In this document: positions 43,792 to 51,692 of the stretch, piece by piece
Layout of the letters: the number at the start of each line of letters is the position of its first letter
Numbering within the stretch: the first letter of the stretch is position 1
Source: Lachnospiraceae bacterium
GTDB lineage: Bacteria > Bacillota > Clostridia > Lachnospirales > Lachnospiraceae
Direction: 5' to 3'
DNA: 64,000 nucleotides
NCBI GenBank assembly: GCA_024403455.1
Contig: JAKSRR010000009.1
Location: 1-64,000 of the forward strand
Notes under the pieces: model-generated
Seen by the model: only the letters and a program-made list of their open reading frames with translations
Told to the model about the DNA's origin: nothing
Database searches by the model: none
Position numbers and translations under genes: made by a program

Positions 43792-44415
43792 TTAAACCTC
43801 ATCTTCCGCAATCGCCATAGCCTTACGAATGCTTTCCCCACGATATCCTTTTCCGACCAGATAGGCATAATGCCTTGCCTTTTCCTTATAATCCGCCGTT
43901 TCCCTACAAAAATGCCTTTTGTCTAATATTCTTTTAATCTGGCTCACTTCATCTACAACCTGCCCCTCCTCTTCATTTTGAAGAAAGGCTCGTGCAATCA
44001 CATCTTCTGCAATTCCTCTTTGCTGGAGCGCCATGCGGATTTGTTTTTGACTTTTCGAGTCAATTCTATTCCGAATGTATGTACAGGCATATCTTTCATC
44101 ATCTACATAGCCAAAATCTTTCATTCTATGTAGCGCATAGTGAATGGCTTCCTCAGGATAATATCCTTCACGGAGTTTGTCCATTAGCTGTTTTTCCGTA
44201 TAATCTTTCTTTTGCAGAATGTTTAATAACCGATTCTCAGCTCTTTTGCAAAGAATAGATTTAATAATCTCTGCCACAACTTCATCTGGTAAAGAAGCGC
44301 CTTCTTGCAAATGATATTTGAAAAGCTCACCCTGATATAATGCCAGGGTGAGCCCATCTTCTCTTTGAATCTTAAAGCGCTTTTTCCCCAGTGGCTGAAC
44401 ACTGGTAATTCGCAT
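43792..44415 (-). CDS. recX: Regulatory protein RecX
   Basis: A 207-residue RecX. The three-helix repeat units can be seen in NRLLNILQKKDYTEKQLMDK, DFGYVDDERYACTYIRNRID and MALQQRGIAEDVIARAFLQN. RecX binds and modulates RecA filaments. It starts three bases after the recA stop, the classic recA-recX pair, and should share recA's SOS-controlled promoter. The length is normal for Firmicutes. Confidence 0.93.
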   Translation of the reverse strand: MRITSVQPLGKKRFKIQREDGLTLALYQGELFKYHLQEGASLPDEVVAEIIKSILCKRAENRLLNILQKKDYTEKQLMDKLREGYYPEEAIHYALHRMKDFGYVDDERYACTYIRNRIDSKSQKQIRMALQQRGIAEDVIARAFLQNEEEGQVVDEVSQIKRILDKRHFCRETADYKEKARHYAYLVGKGYRGESIRKAMAIAEDEV

Positions 44416-44418
44416 AAT

Positions 44419-45477
44419 TTACTCCTCTGCGCTTGCCTTAGATGACTTCTTTTTAGGCTTACCTTCTAATTCTGAAGGTGCGCCTTCCAAGTTATAGTGT
44501 GCACGTACCTTTGCATCAATCGTCTGGCAGATCTCGGTATTCTCTTTTAGGAAGTTCTTTGCATTGTCACGGCCCTGACCAATCTTGCTTCCATCATAGG
44601 CATACCATGCACCACTCTTCTCAATGATACCAATCTCAGTGGCTAAATCCAGAAGGTCACCTTCATAGGAGATACCTTCACCAAACATAATATCAAACTC
44701 TGCTTCCTTAAAAGGAGGTGCCACCTTATTCTTTACAATCTTAACCTTGGTACGGTTACCAATCATATCTCCACCGGCCTTTAAGGTCTCCACACGGCGT
44801 ACATCCATACGTACGGAAGCATAGTACTTTAAGGCATTACCACCAGTGGTTACCTGTGGATTGCCGTACATAACGCCAACTTTCTCACGAAGCTGGTTGA
44901 TAAATACAACCGTACAGTTACTCTTGCTGATGGCACCTGCCAGCTTTCTAAGTGCCTGGCTCATAAGTCTTGCCTGTAAACCTACGTGGGAATCCCCCAT
45001 ATCGCCCTCTAACTCAGCCTTTGGAGTCAATGCTGCAACAGAGTCTACAACTACCAAATCCATCGCACCGGAACGAACCATAGCTTCTGCAATCTCTAGT
45101 CCCTGCTCTCCATAGTCAGGCTGGTTAATGTACAGGTTGTCTACATCAACACCGATAGCAGCTGCATAAACAGGATCTAAGGCATGCTCTGCATCAATAA
45201 AGCCTGCGATGCCGCCTCTCTTCTGTACCTCAGCGATCATATGTAAGGTAACCGTGGTCTTACCAGAAGATTCCGGTCCATAAATCTCAATCACTCTTCC
45301 CTTAGGAATGCCGCCTAAACCAAGTGCAAGGTCTAAAGACAGGGAACCAGTAGGGATCGTCTCAATACTCATCTTTGAAGCAGGATCTCCTAACTTCATC
45401 ACGGCGCCTTTACCAAACTGTCTCTCCACCTGTGCCATCGCAGCTTCTAATGCTTTTAACTTTTCATCTCTTTCCAT
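44419..45477 (-). CDS. recA: Recombinase RecA
   Basis: A 352-residue RecA. The Walker A motif GPESSGKTT, the catalytic Glu segment [15 protein letters not shown], Walker [13 protein letters not shown], loop L1 [16 protein letters not shown] and the C-terminal lysine-rich tail are all present. It catalyses strand exchange and triggers LexA self-cleavage. The promoter carries three SOS-type boxes, and cinA lies upstream as in many Firmicutes. Length and motifs are standard. Confidence 0.98.
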   Translation of the reverse strand: MERDEKLKALEAAMAQVERQFGKGAVMKLGDPASKMSIETIPTGSLSLDLALGLGGIPKGRVIEIYGPESSGKTTVTLHMIAEVQKRGGIAGFIDAEHALDPVYAAAIGVDVDNLYINQPDYGEQGLEIAEAMVRSGAMDLVVVDSVAALTPKAELEGDMGDSHVGLQARLMSQALRKLAGAISKSNCTVVFINQLREKVGVMYGNPQVTTGGNALKYYASVRMDVRRVETLKAGGDMIGNRTKVKIVKNKVAPPFKEAEFDIMFGEGISYEGDLLDLATEIGIIEKSGAWYAYDGSKIGQGRDNAKNFLKENTEICQTIDAKVRAHYNLEGAPSELEGKPKKKSSKASAEE

Positions 45478-45511
45478 TAAACTGATACTCCTTTATCATT
45501 CTCTATTCACT

Positions 45512-45525
45512 CGAATAAACGTTTC
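45512..45525. promoter_or_regulatory. Candidate LexA box 3 in the recA leader
   Basis: CGAATAAACGTTTC on the plus strand fits the Gram-positive SOS consensus CGAACNNNNGTTYC with one mismatch. It overlaps the neighbouring box by one base. Confidence 0.5.
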
Positions 45526-45538
45526 AAACAGTTGTTCG
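45525..45538. promoter_or_regulatory. Candidate LexA box 2 just after the recA -10
   Basis: CGAACAACTGTTTG on the minus strand fits the SOS consensus with a G for the final C. It lies at the expected transcription start, where bound LexA would block RNA polymerase. Confidence 0.7.
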
Positions 45539-45544
45539 ATAAAT

Positions 45545-45573
45545 ATAATAAAACATCCGTTCGAGTTTGTCAA
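45545..45573 (-). promoter_or_regulatory. recA: Promoter of recA
   Basis: On the minus strand a perfect TTGACA is followed after 17 bases by TATTAT. The spacer holds an SOS-type box. Confidence 0.85.
45550..45563. promoter_or_regulatory. Candidate LexA box 1 inside the recA promoter
   Basis: CGAACGGATGTTTT on the minus strand keeps the CGAAC half-site and three of four bases of the other half. It sits in the spacer between -35 and -10. Confidence 0.6.
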
Positions 45574-45690
45574 CATAATTTTTTTCCTGTTAACAAAATT
45601 ATAATACCACGTATGCATTCCTTTATTGTTCCATAAACGGGACACGAACAATAAGTTTGGAAAAATTGGAGAACTTCCACGAAATAAAAA

Positions 45691-45728
45691 TCACTCCTCA
45701 TAAATATAACAGAATTTACAAGGAGTGA
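45691..45728 (-). terminator. Rho-independent terminator after cinA
   Basis: Eight-base arms TCACTCCT and AGGAGTGA with a 22-base loop are followed by TTTTTATTT on the minus strand, eight bases past the cinA stop. The loop is long, so the hairpin may be slower to form. Confidence 0.75.
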
Positions 45729-45735
45729 CAAGTTT

Positions 45736-47001
45736 CTACTCTTTCTTAAAAGTCTTCTCAGCGTAATTCTTAAGAATGCAGTCACGCATCAGAATGAGTG
45801 CTTCTGTAACGGTGCTTTGACGAACTTTTTCACGATTGCCCGAAAAATGATATTCTCGTACAGTTACTTCTCCACACACACAGCATCCAATGTAAACAAG
45901 CCCTACTGGCTTTTCGGCAGTTCCACCATCTGGCCCTGCAATACCACTCACAGCGACTGCCACATCTGCTTTGGAATAAATAGCCGCACCTCTCGCCATT
46001 TCCAACACAGTTTCTGTACTTACTGCACCATACTTCTGTAAAGTCAGTTTCTTTACTCCTACAATTCTTTTCTTAGCCTTATTGGAGTAAGTCACAAAGC
46101 CTGATTTAAATACTTCGGAAACACCGGATACATTAATCAGTCTTCCTGCTATAAGACCACCGGTACAGGATTCAACGGTCGTCACTGTCAGCTTATTAGC
46201 CAACAGTAAGTCAACCACTGCCTGCTCTAACGTTACTTCTTCATGGGTGGTATATACCGCACTACCTAAACGGCTCTTGATTTCTTTCACAATCGGCTTA
46301 ACAGCCTTTTTTGCTTCCTTCTCATCGTTTCCCTTTGCCGTTACGCGCAGATGCACTTCCCCTAATTTAGCATAAGGTGCTACCGTCACCTTTCCCTGCA
46401 TTTGGATGAGATCATCTAATTGCTCTGCAATCTTACTCTCCGAAATGCCACATACCTTTACTAGGACAGAGTATAAAATTGATCCAGACTTTGCCTTTAG
46501 GAAGGGTTCCACCTGCTCAGCAAACAAAGGCTTCAGTTCTGAAGGTGGTCCCGGCAAAAGAATCGCAACCTTGCCTCCTTCTTCTATAAGAACCCCCGGT
46601 GCTGTACCATTTGCATTCTTTAATGCTTTAGCACCCACCGGAATCATCGCCTGCTTGATATTATTTTCCGCCATCTCTCTGCCACGCTTTTTAAAATATG
46701 CGGCAATGTCAGCTTTAATCTCCTCATCCAGCAGTAATTCCTTATGAAAGTATTCTGCCACAGTTTCTTTCGTAATATCATCCTGCGTGGGTCCTAAGCC
46801 ACCAGATAAAATCACCACATCACTTCTGTCAAAGGCGATTTTCAATACGCTCATCAAGCGTTCTGCATTATCTCCTACGACTGTCTGATAGTAGGAGTCT
46901 ACACCGATAGCCGCAAGACGTTCTGCCAAATACGCACCATTGGTATTCACAATATTTCCAAGAAGTAATTCCGTTCCAACAAAAATCAGTTCCGCATTCA
47001 T
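45736..47001 (-). CDS. cinA: CinA-family protein with nicotinamide-nucleotide amidase domain
   Basis: A 421-residue CinA. The N-terminal MoaB/MogA-like domain has FVGTELLLGNIVNTNGAYLA and VILSGGLGPTQDDITKE; the C-terminal PncC-like domain has TVESCTGGLIAGRLINVSGV and AVSGIAGPDGGTAEKPVGLV. CinA recycles NMN and ADP-ribose type nucleotides and is linked to competence and DNA damage in some Firmicutes. It stands between the pgsA terminator and recA, an order conserved in many relatives. The C-terminal half also bears on NAD turnover. Confidence 0.94.
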   Translation of the reverse strand: MNAELIFVGTELLLGNIVNTNGAYLAERLAAIGVDSYYQTVVGDNAERLMSVLKIAFDRSDVVILSGGLGPTQDDITKETVAEYFHKELLLDEEIKADIAAYFKKRGREMAENNIKQAMIPVGAKALKNANGTAPGVLIEEGGKVAILLPGPPSELKPLFAEQVEPFLKAKSGSILYSVLVKVCGISESKIAEQLDDLIQMQGKVTVAPYAKLGEVHLRVTAKGNDEKEAKKAVKPIVKEIKSRLGSAVYTTHEEVTLEQAVVDLLLANKLTVTTVESCTGGLIAGRLINVSGVSEVFKSGFVTYSNKAKKRIVGVKKLTLQKYGAVSTETVLEMARGAAIYSKADVAVAVSGIAGPDGGTAEKPVGLVYIGCCVCGEVTVREYHFSGNREKVRQSTVTEALILMRDCILKNYAEKTFKKE

Positions 47002-47035
47002 GGATATCCTCCTTCAGTACATCTCAATAAAAAAT

Positions 47036-47059
47036 CCCCCTCTGCCTATGCAGACGGGG
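47036..47059 (-). terminator. Terminator between pgsA and cinA
   Basis: Ten-base arms CCCCGTCTGC and GCAGAGGGGG with a four-base loop and one wobble pair are followed by ATTTTTTATT on the minus strand. It lies seven bases past the pgsA stop. Confidence 0.85.
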
Positions 47060-47065
47060 AAATTA

Positions 47066-47632
47066 TTATTTCTGTTCTTTCATTACAGCTTTGTTCTTTA
47101 CCAAATAATCAATCAGAGAAATTACAGTCAGCGCCAATGCGATATACATAGTTACAAGCACGGGAATGTATAATACATCAAGTGCAGGTACGTACTCTTT
47201 CGCCTGATAAACAATCATCAGAATAACCATAATCATTTGAAATACGGTTTTTACCTTGCCCCACATGCTGGCTGCAATAACAACTCCATTATCAGCCGCA
47301 ATCAATCTAAAACCACTGATAATAAACTCTCTGGCAATAATAACAATCACAACCCATACAAGATTAGGAACTAAGTTCTTGGATACATAACAAATCATGG
47401 CACTACAGGTCAAAAGCTTATCTGCTAGTGGATCCATAAACTTTCCAAAGTTTGTAATCAGATTATACTTTCTAGCAATCTTTCCATCCAACATATCCGT
47501 TAAGGATGCAACTGCAAAGATTCCCAGCGCAATCCAAGGAGAGGCAGCTCCTGCCACATCTGTTAAGGTGAAGAAGATAAAGAATGGAATCAAAATTACA
47601 CGAAGTAAAGTTAATTTATTAGGTAAGTTCAT
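47066..47632 (-). CDS. pgsA: CDP-diacylglycerol-glycerol-3-phosphate 3-phosphatidyltransferase
   Basis: A 188-residue membrane enzyme with the CDP-alcohol phosphotransferase motif spread over residues 41-69 (DMLDGKIARKY, then GKFMDPLADK). Several hydrophobic helices follow, such as VWVVIVIIAREFIISGF. It commits CDP-diacylglycerol to phosphatidylglycerol synthesis. The start overlaps the rimO stop by 14 bases, so the two are co-translated. Confidence 0.94.
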   Translation of the reverse strand: MNLPNKLTLLRVILIPFFIFFTLTDVAGAASPWIALGIFAVASLTDMLDGKIARKYNLITNFGKFMDPLADKLLTCSAMICYVSKNLVPNLVWVVIVIIAREFIISGFRLIAADNGVVIAASMWGKVKTVFQMIMVILMIVYQAKEYVPALDVLYIPVLVTMYIALALTVISLIDYLVKNKAVMKEQK

Positions 47633-48962
47633 CCGTAAACCCTCCAGTTAAATCATATTCATCACTACCGGTTATTTTCACCTTCATCATGGTTCCGCTC
47701 ATCAGATCCCGGTCGGACTCAACAAACACATAACCATCCACATCCGGTGCATCCTTATAGCTTCGGCAAACAACAATCCCTTCTTCCGGAATACGGCCTT
47801 CCACCATGCAAAGGAGTTCTCTGCCCTGCATCTTCTCTGCCCTTTCAAACGCAATCTCCTGCTGCATCTCCATTAGGATATTACGTCTTTCTTCCATAAT
47901 CTCAGCTGGAATCTGCCCTTCCATCCCTGCTGCAGGTGTTCCCTCTTCAGCAGAATATGTAAATACGCCCAGTCTGTCAAACTCCATCTCATCTGCAAAA
48001 GCACAGAGTTCTTCAAAATCCTCCTCTGTCTCTCCCGGGAATCCAACAATAAATGTGGTTCTAAGGCAGATATCTGGAATACGAGTGCGCAGTTTTTGCA
48101 CAAGTTCTCGAAGCTGCCGGTTGTCGGTTTGACGTCCCATTCGCTTTAATATGGCATCTGCCGCATGCTGCATCGGTAAATCCAAATAGTGGCACACCTT
48201 CGGCTCTGTCGCTATCACCTCGATTAAATCGTCTTCCATCTCCTCTGGATAGCAATAGAGAATACGAATCCATGCAATTCCATCAATCTGACACAGTTCT
48301 CTTACTAACGTTGCCAGACTTTTCTTTCCGTAAAGGTCAATACCATACCGCGTCGTTTCCTGCGCAACCAGAATCAGCTCTTTTACACCCTTCTGGGCCA
48401 GTTCCTGCGCTTCCTTTAATAACGTTTCCTTCGGCACGCTTCTATAACCGCCTCGTACGGATGGAATCACGCAGTAAGTACAATGCTTATCACAGCCCTC
48501 TGCAATCTTCAAGTACGCATAATGTCCACCTGTTGTGGATATACGTTTCTTCCCAGCAATTGGTGCCTCCTGCAGAGATTTTAAGATGGCATACTCCTGC
48601 TGCTTACCAAGCACTGACTCCACAGCACTGACAATTTCATCAAAGGCCGTCGTTCCCAAAATCATATCGACTTCCGGAAGATTCTCCTTGATTTCTTCAG
48701 CATAACGCTGTGCAAGACAACCAGTCGCAATGAGTGCCTGCAGCTTGCCTTCCTCTTTTAATTTTCCAAGTTCAATTAATGTATTGATACTTTCTTCTTT
48801 GGCATCTCCAATAAAACAGCAGGTATTTACTACTGCAACTTCTGCCTCTGTTTCATCATCTGTGAAAGAAAAACCGGCATCTGCTAAAAGCCCCAGCATC
48901 ATCTCTGAGTCTACCGTATTTTTATCACAGCCAAGGGAAGTAAAAAAAATCTTTTTGCTCAT
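47619..48962 (-). CDS. rimO: Ribosomal protein S12 methylthiotransferase
   Basis: A 447-residue RimO. The N-terminal UPF0004 domain has Cys ligands in SLGCDKNTVDSEMM, VNTCCFIGDAKEESINTL and IATGCLAQRYAEE; the radical SAM cluster motif is GCDKHCTYCVIPSVRG; a C-terminal TRAM domain ends the protein. It methylthiolates an aspartate of ribosomal protein S12 using two 4Fe-4S clusters and SAM. It starts 27 bases after a strong terminator that follows rpoZ, so read-through or a separate promoter must serve it. Confidence 0.95.
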   Translation of the reverse strand: MSKKIFFTSLGCDKNTVDSEMMLGLLADAGFSFTDDETEAEVAVVNTCCFIGDAKEESINTLIELGKLKEEGKLQALIATGCLAQRYAEEIKENLPEVDMILGTTAFDEIVSAVESVLGKQQEYAILKSLQEAPIAGKKRISTTGGHYAYLKIAEGCDKHCTYCVIPSVRGGYRSVPKETLLKEAQELAQKGVKELILVAQETTRYGIDLYGKKSLATLVRELCQIDGIAWIRILYCYPEEMEDDLIEVIATEPKVCHYLDLPMQHAADAILKRMGRQTDNRQLRELVQKLRTRIPDICLRTTFIVGFPGETEEDFEELCAFADEMEFDRLGVFTYSAEEGTPAAGMEGQIPAEIMEERRNILMEMQQEIAFERAEKMQGRELLCMVEGRIPEEGIVVCRSYKDAPDVDGYVFVESDRDLMSGTMMKVKITGSDEYDLTGGFTDELT

Positions 48963-48988
48963 AAAACGATTGTTAATAACGGAAAAAA

Positions 48989-49007
48989 GCGCGCCAGTAA
49001 GGCGCGC
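48989..49007 (-). terminator. Strong terminator between rpoZ and rimO
   Basis: GC-rich seven-base arms GCGCGCC and GGCGCGC with a five-base loop are followed by TTTTTTCCG on the minus strand. It lies nine bases past the rpoZ stop and 27 before the rimO start. Confidence 0.9.
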
Positions 49008-49015
49008 CTACTTTT

Positions 49016-49369
49016 TTAGTCTTCAGCTACAATTCTTACTTTACCTTCGTAAAGTTCTTCAACAGCGATAGACAGTGGCTTCTGTGCTGTATCCTCTACT
49101 AGAGGAGATACGTGTGCAAGAATCATCTCTGCACGATCATTGTCACGCTTACTAACCTTTTCCTTCTTGCTTTCTTCGTGATCGCCCTTAATCTGCTGCT
49201 GGTTGTATGCATTCTGGGTGTTACTAGCCCATTTCCACTCTACCATCTCGCGGGCACGCTTTGCAGTTGCCATAACGATGGAATAACGGCTTTTCGCAAC
49301 GGGGCGTTCACCAGGTTCTACGTCACTGTTTACAACGTCCATAAGTTCTGCATAAGAGGGATGTAACAT
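49016..49369 (-). CDS. rpoZ: RNA polymerase omega subunit
   Basis: A 117-residue omega protein with the conserved N-terminal pattern LHPSYAELM, RYSIVMATAKRAREMVE and, at the C-terminus, KPLSIAVEELYEGKVRIV. A charged, variable middle (about 58-82) is longer than in model organisms. Omega helps assembly of RNA polymerase around the beta' subunit. CGAAAGGAGAATAAAA precedes the ATG, two bases after the gmk stop. The gmk-rpoZ order is widespread in Firmicutes. Confidence 0.93.
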   Translation of the reverse strand: MLHPSYAELMDVVNSDVEPGERPVAKSRYSIVMATAKRAREMVEWKWASNTQNAYNQQQIKGDHEESKKEKVSKRDNDRAEMILAHVSPLVEDTAQKPLSIAVEELYEGKVRIVAED

Positions 49370-49371
49370 TT

Positions 49372-50004
49372 TTATTCTCCTTTCGAAATACCCTGTAGGT
49401 CTTCTCTCGTTTTTTCAATAAATTTAATATTTCTTCCCGGTGTTAAATGGGCTGACTCTATCACATTACGAGCCTGTTGCACACATTTATCCACTTCATC
49501 ATTGATGAGAATGAAATCATAATTCTCGATACCAGCGGCTTCTTCACTGGCTCGTTTCATACGCTTAGCGACAACTTCTGGTGTCTCTGTTCCTCTGCCA
49601 ACCAGTCTCTCATGCAGTACCTTTGCACTGGGAGCCATCATAAACAGCAAAAGCGCATTAGGAAACATCTTCTTAATCTGCAGGGCACCCTGGATCTCTA
49701 TCTCCAGAATAACATCCTTTCCTTCCTGCATCTGCTGCTCTACATATGCTCTGGGAGTACCATAATAATTCTCACAATAGCAGGCATGCTCGATGAATCC
49801 ATCTTCCTGAATCTTTTTTTCAAAGGTTTCCTTGTCTACAAAGAAGTAGCTTTTGCCTTCCACTTCACCTGGCCTAGGATTTCTTGTTGTCATAGACACC
49901 GACAAAGCATAATTGTCATAGCTTTCTACAAGCTTCTTTACAACAGTGCCCTTTCCTGTCCCGGCAAACCCTGATATAACAACTAAGATTCCTTCTCTCA
50001 CCAT
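49372..50004 (-). CDS. gmk: Guanylate kinase
   Basis: A 210-residue GMP kinase. The P-loop is VISGFAGTGKGTVVKKL, the GMP-binding loop SVSMTTRNPRPGEVEGKSYF, and later DVILEIEIQGALQIKKMF and LVGRGTETPEVVAKRM follow the family. It phosphorylates GMP to GDP. The P-loop differs slightly from the usual GPSGxGKST form. It lies between yicC (17 bases) and rpoZ. Confidence 0.95.
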   Translation of the reverse strand: MVREGILVVISGFAGTGKGTVVKKLVESYDNYALSVSMTTRNPRPGEVEGKSYFFVDKETFEKKIQEDGFIEHACYCENYYGTPRAYVEQQMQEGKDVILEIEIQGALQIKKMFPNALLLFMMAPSAKVLHERLVGRGTETPEVVAKRMKRASEEAAGIENYDFILINDEVDKCVQQARNVIESAHLTPGRNIKFIEKTREDLQGISKGE

Positions 50005-50021
50005 ACTGAAACCTCTTGCGA

Positions 50022-50900
50022 TTATTCAATGTTCTGAATCTGTTCTCTAACTTTTTCTATCTCGGTCTTCAGATCAATCGCTCTTTCCGAAATACCAAGA
50101 TCTGTTGTCTTGCTTAACGTGGTATTTGCTTCTCGGTTCATCTCCTGTGCAATAAAGTCTAACTTTCGACCGACGCTACCACCTTTTGTCAATTCCTTCT
50201 TCGTTGCCTCTATATGGCTGCGAAGTCTAACCATTTCCTCATCAACGCAAATCTTATCTGCGTAAATGACCGTCTCCTGAAGAATTCTATTCTCATCGAT
50301 AGAAGTATCTGCCAGCAGCTCTTTTACCTTTCCAGTGAGCTTTGCTCTATACTCCGCTACGAGTTCCGGACTTCTCTTTTCGATAAAGTCCACTGTCTCC
50401 AGCATGCCATCCAGTTTACCAATAAGGTCGTTCTTTAGATGCTCCCCTTCTCTGGTTCTGGACTCTACAAAGCCTTCCGCTGCCCCTCTGACCGCCTTTT
50501 CCAAAAGCTTCCAAAGTTCTTCTTCATCTTCTCCCGCTTCTTCCATAGTGAAGACTTCCGGGTATCTGGACAGGGATGATACACGAATATCATTCTCGAT
50601 TCCAAACTCTTCCTGCATCTGCTTTAAGTATTTTAAATACTCTGCTGCCACAGAAGCATTATATTTAACGGTAACATTCTCCTCTGTAAAGTCTTCTAAT
50701 GTAATAAATACATCCACTTTACCGCGAGAAATATAATCCTTTAAAACACTGCGCACCTGTGATTCAAAGAAGATTAACTTCTTCGGCATCTTAATGTTCT
50801 CATCTAGATACCTATGGTTCACAGCTTTCATCTCTACGGTAATCTTCTTGCCATTTTCCATGACTTCCGCTCTACCGTAGCCAGTCATACTTTTAATCAT
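50022..50900 (-). CDS. yicC: YicC-family endoribonuclease
   Basis: A 292-residue YicC protein from the ATG at 50900: the family start is MIKSMTGYGRAE, followed by VEMKAVNHRYLDENIKMPKK, SRGKVDVFITLE and the C-terminal LDFIAQEMNREANTTLSKT. The frame goes up to 50939, but the family start and GGGGAT upstream support 50900. YicC was named from gene position and later linked to RNA cleavage. It leads the yicC-gmk-rpoZ unit and has a good promoter at 50951..50980. Confidence 0.92.
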   Translation of the reverse strand: MIKSMTGYGRAEVMENGKKITVEMKAVNHRYLDENIKMPKKLIFFESQVRSVLKDYISRGKVDVFITLEDFTEENVTVKYNASVAAEYLKYLKQMQEEFGIENDIRVSSLSRYPEVFTMEEAGEDEEELWKLLEKAVRGAAEGFVESRTREGEHLKNDLIGKLDGMLETVDFIEKRSPELVAEYRAKLTGKVKELLADTSIDENRILQETVIYADKICVDEEMVRLRSHIEATKKELTKGGSVGRKLDFIAQEMNREANTTLSKTTDLGISERAIDLKTEIEKVREQIQNIE

Positions 50901-50950
50901 TGTAATCCCCATTTCTTTGCCATATATAAGCATAGACAAAATACCGTATT

Positions 50951-50980
50951 ATTATATAGTATTTGTCGCAATACAGTCAA
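50951..50980 (-). promoter_or_regulatory. Promoter of the yicC-gmk-rpoZ unit
   Basis: On the minus strand TTGACT and a perfect TATAAT are 18 bases apart, about 50 bases before the yicC ATG. Confidence 0.75.
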
Positions 50981-51078
50981 GAAATTGCCGTCTTTTATAA
51001 AAGAAGTTACGCTCCGTCCTGCCTACAAAAATAGAGCCGCATGGGCTCTTTTCATAACAACAAAATTGCAAAAAATAA

Positions 51079-51096
51079 GGGGACATCTCTGTCCCC
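51079..51096 (-). terminator. Terminator of the tRNA pair
   Basis: Seven-base arms GGGGACA and TGTCCCC with a four-base loop are followed by TTATTTTTTGC on the minus strand, two bases past the end of tRNA-Pro. Confidence 0.9.
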
Positions 51097-51098
51097 AG

Positions 51099-51173
51099 TC
51101 GGAGTGACAAGATTCGAACTTGCGACCTCCGCGTCCCTAACACGGCGCTCTAGCCAAACTGAGCCACACCCCG
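51099..51173 (-). tRNA. tRNA-Pro, anticodon AGG
   Basis: A full cloverleaf on the minus strand: acceptor CGGGGTG paired with CACTCCG, D arm GCTC/GAGC, anticodon stem CCGTG/CGCGG (one wobble) with loop TTAGGGA, and T arm GCAAG-TTCGAAT-CTTGT. The anticodon is AGG, reading proline CCU, which needs A34 (perhaps inosine) and is unusual in bacteria. No CCA is encoded. It is eight bases from tRNA-Thr and shares its promoter and terminator. Confidence 0.9.
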
Positions 51174-51181
51174 AAATCGAG

Positions 51182-51254
51182 AGCTGCTGACGGGAATCGG
51201 ACCCGTGACCTCCACATTACCAATGTGACGCACTACCGACTGTGCTACAGCAGC
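51182..51254 (-). tRNA. tRNA-Thr, anticodon GGT
   Basis: Cloverleaf on the minus strand: acceptor GCTGCTG/CAGCAGC, D arm GCAC/GTGC, anticodon stem TCACA/TGTGG with loop TTGGTAA, T arm ACGGG-TCCGATT-CCCGT. The anticodon GGT reads ACC and ACU. CCA is not encoded. It is the first gene after the promoter at 51285..51313. Confidence 0.95.
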
Positions 51255-51284
51255 ACTCCGTTAAGCTCGCGCTCAACAGTGGAT

Positions 51285-51313
51285 ATATTATCAAAGTTTT
51301 GTATAAGTGTCAA
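51285..51313 (-). promoter_or_regulatory. Promoter of the tRNA-Thr/tRNA-Pro unit
   Basis: On the minus strand a perfect TTGACA and TAATAT are 17 bases apart; transcription should start about 25 bases before the tRNA-Thr 5' end. Confidence 0.85.
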
Positions 51314-51352
51314 CACTTTTTTAGACAAAATTCAATTTGCAGGGGAATCTGG

Positions 51353-51667
51353 CTAGAATATGTATTTATTATTGCTCTTCTTCCCAATCATTGTGACATC
51401 GCCTTCCGCAAGGTCAAGACTTTCTATCACTGCGGTAGCCTTGGCCAACTGCGCCTCATTAACGCAGAAAATCAGTTTTGTCTTTCTTTTCAAAAACAGT
51501 TTTTGAAAGAAGTTCGGCTCCTGCCAACGCAAAAAGTACGATACACTGCTATACTGAAATGCACCTTCCAGTTTTCTACGCACCTTTTTACTACGCACAC
51601 TACAAAGATCCATCTCACTGTTTCGTTTCACTTTCGTCATAGGATTATCGACTTCAACTTTTCCCAT
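51353..51667 (-). CDS. Small hypothetical basic protein
   Basis: A 104-residue protein I do not recognise. It is basic, with an N-terminal half rich in Arg and Lys (SKKVRRKLEGAFQYSSVSYF), a Phe-rich middle ([20 protein letters not shown]) and a C-terminal helix-strand (ATAVIESLDLAEGDVTMIGK). GAGG lies eight bases before the ATG, and the gene starts 25 bases after the PPTase stop, both supporting real translation. An open frame on the opposite strand (51242..51754) runs through a tRNA gene and is less likely. Confidence 0.6.
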   Translation of the reverse strand: MGKVEVDNPMTKVKRNSEMDLCSVRSKKVRRKLEGAFQYSSVSYFLRWQEPNFFQKLFLKRKTKLIFCVNEAQLAKATAVIESLDLAEGDVTMIGKKSNNKYIF

Positions 51668-51692
51668 TTTATAACCTCATTCTGCCATCATT

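Noticed and set aside
51305..51318. Terminator-like hairpin on the plus strand (AAGTGT-CA-ACACTT then T)
   Set aside because: No plus-strand gene leads into it, and the sequence is accounted for by the -35 region of the tRNA promoter.
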